A stretch of DNA of 64,000 nt from positions 4,340,001-4,404,000 of the forward strand of contig NZ_CP077062.1 of assembly GCF_019039255.1 (NCBI RefSeq), in the 5' to 3' direction. Numbering within the stretch: position 1 is the first letter of the stretch; each line of letters starts with the position of its first letter. Position numbers and translations under genes: made by a program. The DNA is from Nocardioides panacis (GTDB lineage Bacteria; Actinomycetota; Actinomycetes; Propionibacteriales; Nocardioidaceae). Of this stretch, positions 1 through 7,747 are shown in pieces. The notes beneath the pieces were generated by a model. The model did no database searches. It saw only the letters and a program-made list of their open reading frames with translations, and was not told the origin of the DNA.

Positions 1-50
1 TCGTCGACGACCAGGACGTGGGGGGTCGGTTGCTCGGTGCCTGTGGTCAC
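1..50 (-). CDS. Response regulator, N-terminus only (cut by window edge)
   Basis: Reading the minus strand from a GTG at 50 gives MTTGTEQPTPHVLVVDD and then the window ends. The VLVVDD string is the classic first beta strand and acidic pair of a CheY-like receiver domain, so this is probably the start of a response regulator whose remainder lies before the window. Only 16 codons are visible, there is no strong ribosome binding site, and the output domain cannot be known. It lies just downstream of an EAL protein on the same strand, which would suit a signalling locus. Confidence 0.45.
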   Translation of the reverse strand, partial: MTTGTEQPTPHVLVVD

Positions 51-133
51 GTCCCAACTCTGCCACCCGTGCCTGAGTCGCGGCTGAGAACCGGCCGAGG
101 GGTGCCGGTGCGGTGCCGGGCGGCGCGTCCGGG

Positions 134-1363
134 TCAGCCGCGGGTGTCGGCGAGGTAGGTGACCACGCGCTCGATGGGCACCGCCCCGACCAGCCGGCCG
201 CCGTCGTCGACGCACAGCAGCGGGTCGAAGCGCTGGGCCGGGATCCGGGCCACCGCGCGGTGCGCGGCGTGCGCCACCGTCGTGTCCTGGTCGATCCAGG
301 TGCTGGCGTCGGCGAGCTGGACGCCGCGCGCGCCGACGACCGCGACGGGCCGCGACTCGGCGTCGACCAGCACCACCAGCGGCGCGGAGACCACCTCACC
401 GTCCAGGTCCGCGTCCTCGGCGGCGAACGCCTCGCGCGCGGTGGTCAGGTCGCGGACCACGACCACGTCCTGGGTGAGCAGCCGCAGGCTGTCGCGGGCC
501 ACCGGGAACCGGCGCAGCTTGAGGTGCGCGGAGGTGTCGGTGTCCAGGTCGGCCCAGGGCAGCGCGGGCCGGGCCAGCAGGTAGCCCTGCGCCATCGTCA
601 CGCCCAGCGACACCAGGGTGTCGAGCTCCCCGGAGCGCTCGATGCCTTCGGCGAGCACCTCGGCGTGCACCCGGGTGGCGAACGAGCCGATCATCTCGAC
701 CAGGGCGCGCTTGGTCTCGTCGCAGTCGATGTTCTCGATCAGCCGCCGGTCGAGCTTGATCAGGTGCGGCTTGATCCCGACGATGTGCTGCAGCCCGGCG
801 TAGCCGGCGCCCGCGTCGTCGAGCGCGATCAGCGCACCCACGCCCCGGAGCCGGTCGAGGATCGGCTGGAGCGCCTCGTAGGAGTCGATGCGGGCGTGCT
901 CGGTGAGCTCGATGATCACCCCGGACAGCGACGGGTGCTCGCTCCACACCGCCTGGACGACGGGGTCGGCGATCACGTCCGGGCCGATGTTGACCGACAG
1001 GAACGTGTCGGCCGGCAGCTCGTCGCGGGAGTCCAGGGCGCGGCGCAGGGTGAGGCTCTCCAGCTGGGCGCCGCAGCCGTGCCGGTGCGCGGCGGCGAAC
1101 CACTCGAGCGGGTCGGAGACCGAGTAGCCGTCGAACCGGGCCAGCGCCTCGTAGCCCACCACGGTGCCGCGGACCAGGTCCACGATCGGCTGGAAGTGCA
1201 CGCCGACCCCGACTCCGCGCAGCGCGGAGCCGAGCATCGCCGGCCAGTCGACCTGGCTCGGCAGCGCGGCGAGCGCGGGCTGGCCCGGGGGCGTGGGCGG
1301 TCCGGGAGGCGTGGGCGTGCCGGAAGGGCCGGTGGTCGCGCGGACCGGCATGGCGGGCTGCAT
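134..1363 (-). CDS. EAL-domain cyclic-di-GMP phosphodiesterase
   Basis: This 409-aa cytoplasmic protein is predicted to hydrolyse cyclic di-GMP. After a Pro-rich leader (1-40) the EAL domain runs from about residue 45 to 275. The catalytic set looks complete: E72 of the EAL signature, N125, E152, the D182-D183 pair, K203, E239 and Q259. That argues for an active enzyme rather than a degenerate sensor. There is no GGDEF domain. The C-terminal 130 residues resemble a CBS-pair or EAL-associated sensor module that could bind a ligand. The ATG at 1363 was chosen because AGGAGC stands 7 nt upstream; an in-frame start at 1459 lacks this. Family assignment is secure, the input signal is unknown. Confidence 0.9.
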   Translation of the reverse strand: MQPAMPVRATTGPSGTPTPPGPPTPPGQPALAALPSQVDWPAMLGSALRGVGVGVHFQPIVDLVRGTVVGYEALARFDGYSVSDPLEWFAAAHRHGCGAQLESLTLRRALDSRDELPADTFLSVNIGPDVIADPVVQAVWSEHPSLSGVIIELTEHARIDSYEALQPILDRLRGVGALIALDDAGAGYAGLQHIVGIKPHLIKLDRRLIENIDCDETKRALVEMIGSFATRVHAEVLAEGIERSGELDTLVSLGVTMAQGYLLARPALPWADLDTDTSAHLKLRRFPVARDSLRLLTQDVVVVRDLTTAREAFAAEDADLDGEVVSAPLVVLVDAESRPVAVVGARGVQLADASTWIDQDTTVAHAAHRAVARIPAQRFDPLLCVDDGGRLVGAVPIERVVTYLADTRG

Positions 1364-1507
1364 CAGGGTGGCTCCTGGTCGGGCCGGCAGGGAGCGGGCG
1401 CCGGAGTGGCGCTCGGGGCCCGGACCTCGACGTCCGCATGCTGGCACGCGGAGCCCCATTCCGTCCTGATGTCGCGCGGCGTGGCGTCTTAAGGAGTACG
1501 AACCGGG

Positions 1508-2389
1508 TCAGAGCAGGCTGCGCGCCGCGTCGCCCGCCCGGGCGCCGTACCCGCTGCCGCCGGAGCCGGACCCGAAGTGGCAGGCGTGCACCAGCAGCGG
1601 GAACAGCTGGTGCAGCGCGACCCGGTCCTGCCAGCCGTCGGCGAGCGGGCTCACCTCGGCGTAGGCCTCCAGCACCCGGGGCAGCTGTGGGCAGCCGAAC
1701 AGGCTGAGCATCGCCAGGTCGGTCTCCCGGTGCCCGCCGTGCGCCGCGGGGTCGATCAGCCAGACCCGGGCGCCCAGGCCCCACACGAGGTTGCCGGACC
1801 AGAGGTCGCCGTGCAGCCGGGCCGGCGGCTCGTCGGGGCCGGCGAGGTCGACGATCCGGCGCACCACCCGCTCCACCGCGCCGGCGTCGGCCGCGGAGAT
1901 CCCGCCCCGGTCGCTGGCGAGCTTGAGGTAGGGCAGCACCCGGCGGGTCGCGAAGAACTCCGGCCAGGTGGGGGCGCCGCGGTTGGGCAGCGGCAGCGTG
2001 CCGATGTAGCCGTCGGTGCCGGACCCGGTGCCGAACCCGTCGGCCCCGGCCCGGTGGGTGGCGGCGAGCTGGCGGCCGAACGCCTCGGCGCCGTCGGTGG
2101 TGGGCCGGCTGGCCTCGATCCACGCGACGATCAGGCAGTCGTCCTCGACGGCGAGCACCTGCGGCGTGCCCACGCCGCCGGCCTCGGCCAGCCAGCGCAG
2201 GCCCGCGGCCTCGGTCCGGAAGAAGTCGGCCGGCGCGTGCGGCCGGGTCTTGATCAGCGCGGAGGTGCCGTTCGACAACCGGAGCCGGGTGGCGGTGCAG
2301 ATGTCCCCGCCGGCCACCGGCGTGGTGGCCACGACGGCGGTCCCGAGCAGCGTCTCCGCCCGGTGCGCGACCCCGCCCAGCCGTGCCAC
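1508..2389 (-). CDS. Fructosamine kinase family protein
   Basis: The 293-aa protein has the protein-kinase-like fold of the fructosamine-3-kinase/aminoglycoside phosphotransferase group. It shows an ATP-lysine (K47 in ALIKT), the catalytic loop HGDLWSGN at 193-200 and the metal-binding IDPA at 212-215. The LHGDLWSGN wording is typical of fructosamine kinases, which phosphorylate ketoamine adducts on proteins or small molecules so that the glycation is lost. GTG start, one base after the stop of the phosphatase gene, so it is the last gene of an operon with the phosphatase and the small membrane protein. Bacterial fructosamine kinases often sit beside low-molecular-weight phosphatases, but the substrate here is inferred from family only. 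Confidence 0.85.
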   Translation of the reverse strand: MARLGGVAHRAETLLGTAVVATTPVAGGDICTATRLRLSNGTSALIKTRPHAPADFFRTEAAGLRWLAEAGGVGTPQVLAVEDDCLIVAWIEASRPTTDGAEAFGRQLAATHRAGADGFGTGSGTDGYIGTLPLPNRGAPTWPEFFATRRVLPYLKLASDRGGISAADAGAVERVVRRIVDLAGPDEPPARLHGDLWSGNLVWGLGARVWLIDPAAHGGHRETDLAMLSLFGCPQLPRVLEAYAEVSPLADGWQDRVALHQLFPLLVHACHFGSGSGGSGYGARAGDAARSLL

Positions 2390-2390
2390 G

Positions 2391-2936
2391 TCAGTCGCCC
2401 GGCTCCACCGCGACGGGCCGGGCCCCGCGCAGCGCCGCGTCCAGCGCCGCGACCAGGGCGTCGCAGGTCCGCTCGACCATCGCCAGCACCGCGGCGAAGC
2501 CGTCGTCGCCGCCGAAGTAGGGGTCCGGCACGTCCCGGTCGTGCTCGCCGGCGCGCGGGTCGAAGTCGCGGAACATCCGCACGGTCGCGTCCGGTCCCTG
2601 CGCGACGATGTCGGCGTAGTTGTCGGCGTCCATGGCCAGCACCAGGTCGGTCTCGGCGAACCACTCCGGCCCGAACTGCTGTGCGACGTGCCGCGAGGCG
2701 TCGTACCCGTGCGTGGTCAGCAGCGCCGCGGCCCGCCGGTCCATCGGGCCGCCGACGTGCCAGCCGCCGGTGCCCGCGCTGACCACCTCCACGCGGTCGC
2801 CCAGCCCGGCCGCGTCGACCCGGTCGGTGAGCACCACGTCGGCCATCGGCGAGCGGCAGATGTTGCCCAGGCACACCACCGCCACGCGGTACGGCGCACC
2901 GCCGGGCCGGGTCGGCGCGGGGAGGGCGGCCGTCAC
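2391..2936 (-). CDS. Low molecular weight protein-tyrosine-phosphatase
   Basis: This 181-aa cytoplasmic enzyme carries the P-loop CLGNICRS at residues 22-29 (nucleophile C22, phosphate-binding R28) and the late DP pair in VPDPYFGGDDGF that supplies the general acid. Both match the low-molecular-weight phosphotyrosine phosphatase family. Its GTG start overlaps the stop of the upstream membrane protein by 4 nt (GTGA), and its stop lies one base before the fructosamine-kinase gene, so the three genes should be translated together. Arsenate reductases share this fold, but the CLGNICRS wording and the context favour a phosphatase. Confidence 0.9.
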   Translation of the reverse strand: MTAALPAPTRPGGAPYRVAVVCLGNICRSPMADVVLTDRVDAAGLGDRVEVVSAGTGGWHVGGPMDRRAAALLTTHGYDASRHVAQQFGPEWFAETDLVLAMDADNYADIVAQGPDATVRMFRDFDPRAGEHDRDVPDPYFGGDDGFAAVLAMVERTCDALVAALDAALRGARPVAVEPGD

Positions 2937-3307
2937 CGGTCACCCGGCAGGACGAGCTCGAGGCACCAGCTGACCACGCTGATGATCAGGGCGCCGACGA
3001 TCGCGGTCCAGAAGCCGTCCACCGAGAAGCCCAGGCCGAGCTGCTCGGAGAGCCAGCCGGTGAGCATCAGCATCAGCGCGTTGATCACGAAGATCAGCAG
3101 CCCGAGCGTGAGCAGGATGAAGGGGAAGGAGAAGAACTTCACCACCGGCCGGACCACGGCGTTCACCACGCCGAACAGCACGCCGACCACGAGCAGGGTC
3201 AGCAGCTGGTCGCCCCGGCCGGCGTCGGTCAGCCGGATGCCGGCCAGCAGCCAGGCGGCGGCCGCGATCGCGACGGCGTTCACCACGACCCGCATCAGGA
3301 AGCTCAC
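2933..3307 (-). CDS. Phage holin family (4-TM) membrane protein
   Basis: A small, very hydrophobic protein of 124 aa with four predicted membrane helices and little loop sequence, matching the Phage_holin_4_2/mycobacterial 4TM family (PF04020-like). Despite the name these chromosomal proteins have no proven lysis role and their function is unknown. I chose the GTG at 3307 (MSFLMRVVVN) because related proteins begin just before the first helix; a GTG at 3331 would add eight residues and no better ribosome site is visible. It is first in an operon with the phosphatase and fructosamine kinase. Confidence 0.75.
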   Translation of the reverse strand: MSFLMRVVVNAVAIAAAAWLLAGIRLTDAGRGDQLLTLLVVGVLFGVVNAVVRPVVKFFSFPFILLTLGLLIFVINALMLMLTGWLSEQLGLGFSVDGFWTAIVGALIISVVSWCLELVLPGDR

Positions 3308-3365
3308 GCCCCGATCTTGCCAGGTCGCCACCAGCGGGGTGCGGGAGCCGGGAGCCGGGCGGCCC

Positions 3366-4034
3366 TCAGGCCAGGTCGAGGGCGGTGAGCATCGAGGTCT
3401 CGGCGTGCTCGAGGTGCCGGGTCAGCTCGGCGGCCGCCTCGTCGAGCCGGCCGGCCTCGAGCAGGTCGACCAGCGTGGTGTGGGAGTGCACCTGGTCGCC
3501 GGCGTTGCGCCGGATCCGGTCGACCTTGGCCAGCGCGAGCCGGATCTCGGAGGTCAGGGACTCGGCCAGCGCGACCAGCCGGGTGGACCCGGTGAGGCCG
3601 ACGAACGAGCGGTGGATGGCCAGGTGGGCGGCGGTCAGCTCGGCCGGGCTGGCCCCGGAGCCGGCCGCCTCGGCGAAGTCGCGCAGCGCCCGGCGGCAGG
3701 CCTCCCGGGCCTCCTCCCCGGCCTCGGCCCACCGGTGCACCCCGGCCACCTCGAGCACCAGCCGGGCGGCGGACACGTCGTGCACGGAGGCGGGGTCGGG
3801 CTCGGTGACGTGCACGCCGCGGTTGGGGGTCCGGGTGGCGAGCCCCTCGGCCACCAGCACGCCGAGCGCCTCGCGGATCGTCGAGCGGGACACCCCCATG
3901 GCGCCGGCCAGCGCGACCTCCCGCAGCGGCGTACCGGCCTCGACCTCGCCGTCGAACAGTGCCCGGCGCAGCTCCTCGGCGACCCGGTCGACGGTCGAGG
4001 AGTGCTCCAGGCTGAGCGTCTCGAACGGGTTCAC
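3366..4034 (-). CDS. GntR/FadR-subfamily (FCD) transcriptional regulator
   Basis: A 222-aa DNA-binding regulator. Residues 15-75 form the GntR winged helix (recognition region around GVSRSTIREALGVL), and residues 90-215 form an all-helical FCD ligand domain of the FadR type, which usually binds a small organic acid. GGGAGG lies upstream of the GTG start at 4034. The gene diverges from the DDAH-like gene at 4270, and two copies of the palindrome TTGTCNGACAA lie between them, so it very probably represses both itself and the amidinohydrolase. The ligand may be an arginine derivative or its product; that is inference. Confidence 0.88.
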   Translation of the reverse strand: MNPFETLSLEHSSTVDRVAEELRRALFDGEVEAGTPLREVALAGAMGVSRSTIREALGVLVAEGLATRTPNRGVHVTEPDPASVHDVSAARLVLEVAGVHRWAEAGEEAREACRRALRDFAEAAGSGASPAELTAAHLAIHRSFVGLTGSTRLVALAESLTSEIRLALAKVDRIRRNAGDQVHSHTTLVDLLEAGRLDEAAAELTRHLEHAETSMLTALDLA

Positions 4035-4138
4035 CGGTGCTGCCCTCCCTGGGGTGCCGTGGGGAACCGGGCGGGCGGGCTGCTCGCGGGGCTCCGGCCG
4101 TCACGCGACCCGAACGCGGGTGTGACGCCCGCGACACA

Positions 4139-4149
4139 TTGTCGGACAA
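4139..4149. promoter_or_regulatory. Operator copy 1, TTGTCGGACAA
   Basis: A perfect palindrome TTGTC-G-GACAA lying 3 nt upstream of the -35 box of the promoter that faces the amidinohydrolase gene. An almost identical copy lies 59 bp further on. The TNGTNNNACNA core is what FadR-type GntR regulators recognise, so the divergent GntR protein is the likely ligand. Confidence 0.7.
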
Positions 4150-4152
4150 AAC

Positions 4153-4183
4153 TTGACGGGCGGGCCACCCCGGGTCGCATACT
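4153..4183 (+). promoter_or_regulatory. ddaH: Promoter for the amidinohydrolase gene
   Basis: TTGACG at 4153-4158 and CATACT at 4178-4183, separated by 19 nt, face the gene at 4270. One operator copy stands just upstream of the -35 box and the other (4198-4208) covers the region just after the expected transcription start, a geometry that suits repression, possibly through looping. Confidence 0.5.
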
Positions 4184-4197
4184 GGGCTCGCGTCTGA

Positions 4198-4208
4198 TTG
4201 TCCGACAA
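4198..4208. promoter_or_regulatory. Operator copy 2, TTGTCCGACAA
   Basis: Second palindrome, differing from copy 1 only in the central base. Its centre is 59 bp from the first, it lies about 15 nt past the -10 box, and it would block early elongation when bound by the GntR regulator encoded at 3366-4034. Confidence 0.7.
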
Positions 4209-4269
4209 TCCGACCAGCGGTGTGACCGAGGCCGCGGGGACGTCACGAGACCAGCCGAGGAGGCGAACG

Positions 4270-5166
4270 ATGGAGCAGCACACCCTGAGCTGGGGCCGGC
4301 GCTACCTGATGGTGGAGCCGGACCACTTCCGCGTGGACTACGCGATCAACCCCTACATGGACGTCCGCGACCAGCCCGACCCGGCGCTCTCCCGTGAGCA
4401 GTGGCGCGGGCTCGTCGAGGCGATCCGGTCCGCCGGCGGCGAGGTCGAGGTGCTCGGCCAGCGCGCCGACAGCCCCGACATGGTCTACGCGATGAACCTC
4501 GGCCTGGTGGTCGACGGCGGCCCCGCCGGGGCGGACCGGCGGGTCGTGCACTCGCACATGCGCCACCCCGAGCGCCGCCGCGAGACGCGGACCGCGCAGC
4601 CGTGGTTCGCCGCGCACGGCTTCGCCGGGACGTACGTCGGGCGGGACGGCGTCGGCGCGCACTTCGAGGCCGGCGACGCCTTCGCCTGGCGCGACGCGCT
4701 CGTCGTGGGCTACGGCCCGCGCACCGAGGAGCTCGGTCTCAAGCACCTGGCCACCGAGCTGGACGTCCGGGTCCGCGGGCTGCGGATCACGCACCCGGGG
4801 ATGTACCACCTCGACCTGGCGTTCTGCCCGCTCGACGAGACCCGCGCGATGGTCTGCCCGTCCGCGCTCGACGAGGCCTCCGCCGCGGCGCTGCTGGCCC
4901 TGGTGCCCGAGCCGCTGGTGCTCACCGAGGAGGAGGCGCTGACGTTCTGCGCCAACTCGATCGTGGTCGGCTCGACCGTGCTGATGCCCGCCGTGCCGGA
5001 CCGGGTCCGCGCGCAGCTGGAGGACTGGGGCTTCGAGGTCGTGCTGGTCGACGTCGGCGAGTTCCACAAGGGCGGCGGCTCGGTCCGCTGCCTGACCAAC
5101 CCGCTCGACGTGGTCCGGGGCCGCGACCTGCCCCGCGTCGCCGGCGGCGAGGTGCTGCTGCCCTGA
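4270..5166 (+). CDS. ddaH: DDAH/arginine-deiminase-superfamily amidinohydrolase (dimethylargininase)
   Basis: A 298-aa enzyme of the guanidine-modifying superfamily. The likely catalytic His is H180 (GMYHLDLAF) and the nucleophile C274 in SVRCLTNPL near the C-terminus; the five-bladed fold is suggested by the MNLGLVVDG and MRHPERRRE segments. DDAH enzymes split N-methylated arginines into citrulline and methylamines; related members act on arginine or other guanidines, so the substrate is not certain. ATG at 4270 was chosen because GAGGAGG stands just before it. The gene has its own promoter and two operators shared with the divergent GntR regulator, and a strong hairpin after its stop. Confidence 0.82.
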   Translation: MEQHTLSWGRRYLMVEPDHFRVDYAINPYMDVRDQPDPALSREQWRGLVEAIRSAGGEVEVLGQRADSPDMVYAMNLGLVVDGGPAGADRRVVHSHMRHPERRRETRTAQPWFAAHGFAGTYVGRDGVGAHFEAGDAFAWRDALVVGYGPRTEELGLKHLATELDVRVRGLRITHPGMYHLDLAFCPLDETRAMVCPSALDEASAAALLALVPEPLVLTEEEALTFCANSIVVGSTVLMPAVPDRVRAQLEDWGFEVVLVDVGEFHKGGGSVRCLTNPLDVVRGRDLPRVAGGEVLLP

Positions 5167-5210
5167 CCTGCGAGCCGCCGGACCCGCCGGCGGCCGGCGG
5201 ACGGCGCGGC

Positions 5211-5244
5211 ACGGGCCCGCACACCTCGCGGTGTGCGGGCCCGT
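5211..5244. terminator. Strong hairpin terminator between convergent genes
   Basis: A perfect 15-bp stem (5211-5225 with 5230-5244) closed by the tetraloop TCGC, located between the amidinohydrolase gene and the convergent EamA gene. There is no T-tract, as is common in high-GC actinobacteria; the position suggests it stops transcription from both sides. Confidence 0.75.
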
Positions 5245-5432
5245 TCCCGTGGTCTCCCACGTGTCCCCCCCGGAGGTGGCACCGCGGTTCCCGTAGCAGG
5301 ACGGGGCACGTGGTGCCGTGCCGGCGCCGACCAGGCCCCCCCTCGCGCCGCCGACCGGACCAGCCTGCCCGATCCACCGACTCGTCCGCGTCGTCCGAAT
5401 GGTCGGTTCGAAACCATCCGGACAGGGGAGGT

Positions 5433-6383
5433 TCACACGAGGTGGGGTGGTTCGACCCGGACGGTCCGGCGGGCGCTCTGGGCCACGACGATGCCCGCGA
5501 CCACGGCCACGCCGCCCGCCAGCGCGACCGCGTCGAGCGTCTCCGCGAACCAGACCCAGCCCAGCGCGCTGACCCCGATCGGCTCGAGCATCGCGACCAT
5601 CGTCACGGTGGTGGCCGACAGGTGCCGCAGGGCCAGCAGGGTCAGCCCGAAGGGCAGCAGCGTGCCCACCACGACGATCCAGGCCAGCACCGCCCACACG
5701 GGTGCGCTGGCGCCGGCCAGCCGGCCGAGCAGCGGGGCGTGCGTGCCGAGCAGGCCCCAGCGGGTGCCGGTCAGCGGGTGCACCACGTTGAGGCCGACGG
5801 CGGCGACCCCGAACGACCAGAGGATCACCCGCAACGGGTCGAGCCGCCCCACGCCGTGCTCCCCGATCAGGAAGTACGCCGCGAAGCAGACCGCCGCGCC
5901 GAGGCCCGCGAGCACGCCGACCCCGTCGAGCACGAGGCCGCGCCAGATGCCGGTGGCCGCGGCCAGCCCGCCCCAGGCCAGCGCGAGGCCGCCCCACAGC
6001 CGCGGGCGGACCCGCTCGTGCTGCACGAAGCGCGCCCACAGGGCCACCAGGATCGGTGCCTGGTACTCCAGCAGCAGGGCCATCCCGACCGGCAGCCGGT
6101 CGATCGCCACGAAGTAGGTCCACTGCAGGGCCGCGACGCCCAGCAGCCCGTGCGCGACGACGAGCAGGCCGAGCCGCCCGGGCGGTGGGCGCAGCGCGTC
6201 CCGGCGGAACAGCACGGCGACCAGCAGCAGCACCGCGAACGTGCCGCTGACCCGCAGGGTGGTCAGCGCCACCGGGTCGACCCCGGCACGCAGGGCGACC
6301 CGGGACACCCCGGCGTTCTGGATGAACAGGGCCGACCCGACCACCACGAGGGCGAGGCCGACGGCGGGGCTGCGGGGCTGCAT
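5433..6383 (-). CDS. EamA/DMT-family transporter
   Basis: A 316-aa inner-membrane protein with about ten hydrophobic helices arranged as two EamA repeats (roughly residues 8-140 and 150-300). Members of the drug/metabolite transporter superfamily export amino acids, metabolites or drugs; nothing in the sequence tells which. The ATG at 6383 appears to be leaderless: a TACGCT box lies 7 nt upstream with no ribosome binding site. It diverges from the HisC/Pat aminotransferase gene, so an amino-acid or amino-acid precursor link is possible but unproven. Confidence 0.88.
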   Translation of the reverse strand: MQPRSPAVGLALVVVGSALFIQNAGVSRVALRAGVDPVALTTLRVSGTFAVLLLVAVLFRRDALRPPPGRLGLLVVAHGLLGVAALQWTYFVAIDRLPVGMALLLEYQAPILVALWARFVQHERVRPRLWGGLALAWGGLAAATGIWRGLVLDGVGVLAGLGAAVCFAAYFLIGEHGVGRLDPLRVILWSFGVAAVGLNVVHPLTGTRWGLLGTHAPLLGRLAGASAPVWAVLAWIVVVGTLLPFGLTLLALRHLSATTVTMVAMLEPIGVSALGWVWFAETLDAVALAGGVAVVAGIVVAQSARRTVRVEPPHLV

Positions 6384-6390
6384 GCGCCCG

Positions 6391-6396
6391 AGCGTA
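6391..6396 (-). promoter_or_regulatory. -10 box of the leaderless EamA gene
   Basis: TACGCT on the minus strand, ending 7 nt before the ATG at 6383. The transcription start would fall on or next to the A of the start codon, which explains the absence of a Shine-Dalgarno sequence. Confidence 0.45.
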
Positions 6397-6445
6397 AGGG
6401 GTGTAGACCGCTCTCACCCCTGTCGTACCAGGGGCTGGGAACGGG

Positions 6446-6451
6446 TAGTCT
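6446..6451 (+). promoter_or_regulatory. hisC: -10 box of the leaderless hisC gene
   Basis: TAGTCT followed by 7 nt and the ATG at 6459. No ribosome binding site is present, so the transcript should start at the ATG. A short inverted repeat, CCCCTG-6 nt-CAGGGG at 6417-6434, lies just upstream and could be a regulator site for either divergent gene. Confidence 0.45.
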
Positions 6452-6458
6452 TCGGGCC

Positions 6459-7550
6459 ATGACGACGAGCCCCTCCGCCGCACCCGGTCCGCAGGTCCGC
6501 CAGGTCGTCCGGGACCTCCCGGCCTACGTCCCGGGCCGCCCGCCCGCGCCGCGGCCGGGCGTCACGACGTACAAGCTGTCCTCCAACGAGAACCCCCACG
6601 ACCCGCTGCCCGGGGTGCTCGAGGCGGCCGTCGAGGCGGCCGGGCGGATGAACCGCTACCCGGACATGGGCTGCACCGAGCTGTACGCCGCGCTCGCCGA
6701 CCGGCTCGAGGTGCCGGTCACGCGCCTCGCCGCGGGCACCGGGTCGGTCGCCGTGCTCTACCACCTGCTCCAGGCGTTCTGCGAGCCCGGCGACGAGGTC
6801 GTCTACGCCTGGCGCTCCTTCGAGGCCTACCCGATCGCGGTCGCGGTCCCCGGCGCGGTCTCCGTGCAGGTCCCGCTGACCGCGGACGCCCGGCACGACC
6901 TCGACGCGATGGCCGCGGCGGTCACCGACCGCACGAAGGTGGTCATCGTCTGCAGCCCGAACAACCCCACCGGCCCGTCGGTCCGACGCGCCGAGCTCGA
7001 GGCGTTCCTGGACCGGGTGCCGCCGCACGTCGTGGTGGTGCTCGACGAGGCCTACCGCGAGTTCGTCCGCGACCAGGACCCCTTCGACGGGGTCGAGGTG
7101 CACCGCTCGCGCCCCAACGTCGTGGCGATGCGCACCTTCGCCAAGGCCTACGGCCTGGCCGGCTTCCGGGTCGGGTACGTCGTCGCGGCCGAGCCGATCG
7201 CGGCCGCCGTACGCGCCTGCGCCCTGCCGTTCGGCGTCTCGTCGGTCGCGCAGGCGGCGGCCGTCGCGTCGCTGGCCCGCGAACCCGAGCTGTTCGCGCG
7301 GGTCGAGGCGCTCGTCGCCGAGCGCGCCCGGGTGGCCGGGACACTGCGCGAGCAGGGCTGGGACGTCCCCGACGCCCAGGGCAACTTCGTCTGGCTGCCG
7401 CTCGGCGACCGGGCCACCGACTTCGCCGCCGCCGCCGAGCGGGCCGGGGTGATGGTGCGCCCGTTCGCCGGCGACGGGGTCCGGGTCAGCATCGGCGAGC
7501 CCGCGGGCAACGACGTGCTCCTCGAGGTCGCGGCGGCGTTCCGGGCCTGA
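6459..7550 (+). CDS. hisC: Histidinol-phosphate/aromatic aminotransferase (HisC/Pat type)
   Basis: A 363-aa fold-type I PLP aminotransferase. The cofactor lysine is K229 in [11 protein letters not shown], the PLP-anchoring motifs SPNNPTG (166-172) and LDEAY (D196) are intact. HisC makes histidinol phosphate in histidine synthesis; the close paralogue Pat transaminates aromatic amino acids. The [12 protein letters not shown] and WRSFEAYP segments resemble actinobacterial Pat/HisC2 proteins, and no other his gene is nearby, so an aromatic aminotransferase is at least as likely. Start chosen at the ATG 7 nt after a TAGTCT box; transcript probably leaderless. Confidence 0.85.
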   Translation: MTTSPSAAPGPQVRQVVRDLPAYVPGRPPAPRPGVTTYKLSSNENPHDPLPGVLEAAVEAAGRMNRYPDMGCTELYAALADRLEVPVTRLAAGTGSVAVLYHLLQAFCEPGDEVVYAWRSFEAYPIAVAVPGAVSVQVPLTADARHDLDAMAAAVTDRTKVVIVCSPNNPTGPSVRRAELEAFLDRVPPHVVVVLDEAYREFVRDQDPFDGVEVHRSRPNVVAMRTFAKAYGLAGFRVGYVVAAEPIAAAVRACALPFGVSSVAQAAAVASLAREPELFARVEALVAERARVAGTLREQGWDVPDAQGNFVWLPLGDRATDFAAAAERAGVMVRPFAGDGVRVSIGEPAGNDVLLEVAAAFRA

Positions 7551-7628
7551 CGCCACCGGGCTCCGGGGCGCTGCGGCCCACGGGGTGGTGTCGGTGGTGG
7601 GTGGTTGTCTCGGACCACGGAAAACGAG

Positions 7629-7658
7629 TTGGGGCCGGTCAGGACCACCGAGTAATCT
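7629..7658 (+). promoter_or_regulatory. Promoter of the ABC exporter operon
   Basis: TTGGGG (7629-7634), an 18-nt spacer and TAATCT (7653-7658) lie in the 197-nt gap after hisC and would give a leader of about 80 nt before the ATG at 7748. Confidence 0.4.
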
Positions 7659-7747
7659 GTGCCTTACAACTTCCAGACGCTTCCGGTCCCGGGTCATCCG
7701 CCCTGCCCGGGGGGCGTCCGGCACCACGAGGGGACTGCCACCAGCAG

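Noticed and set aside
113-1492. Long open frames on the strand opposite real genes (for example 113-1492 plus, 4243-6483 minus, 34948-36800 plus)
   Set aside because: They are Arg/Ala/Gly/Pro-rich or Asp/Glu/His-rich shadows produced by high GC in the third codon position of the genes on the other strand; none shows family motifs.
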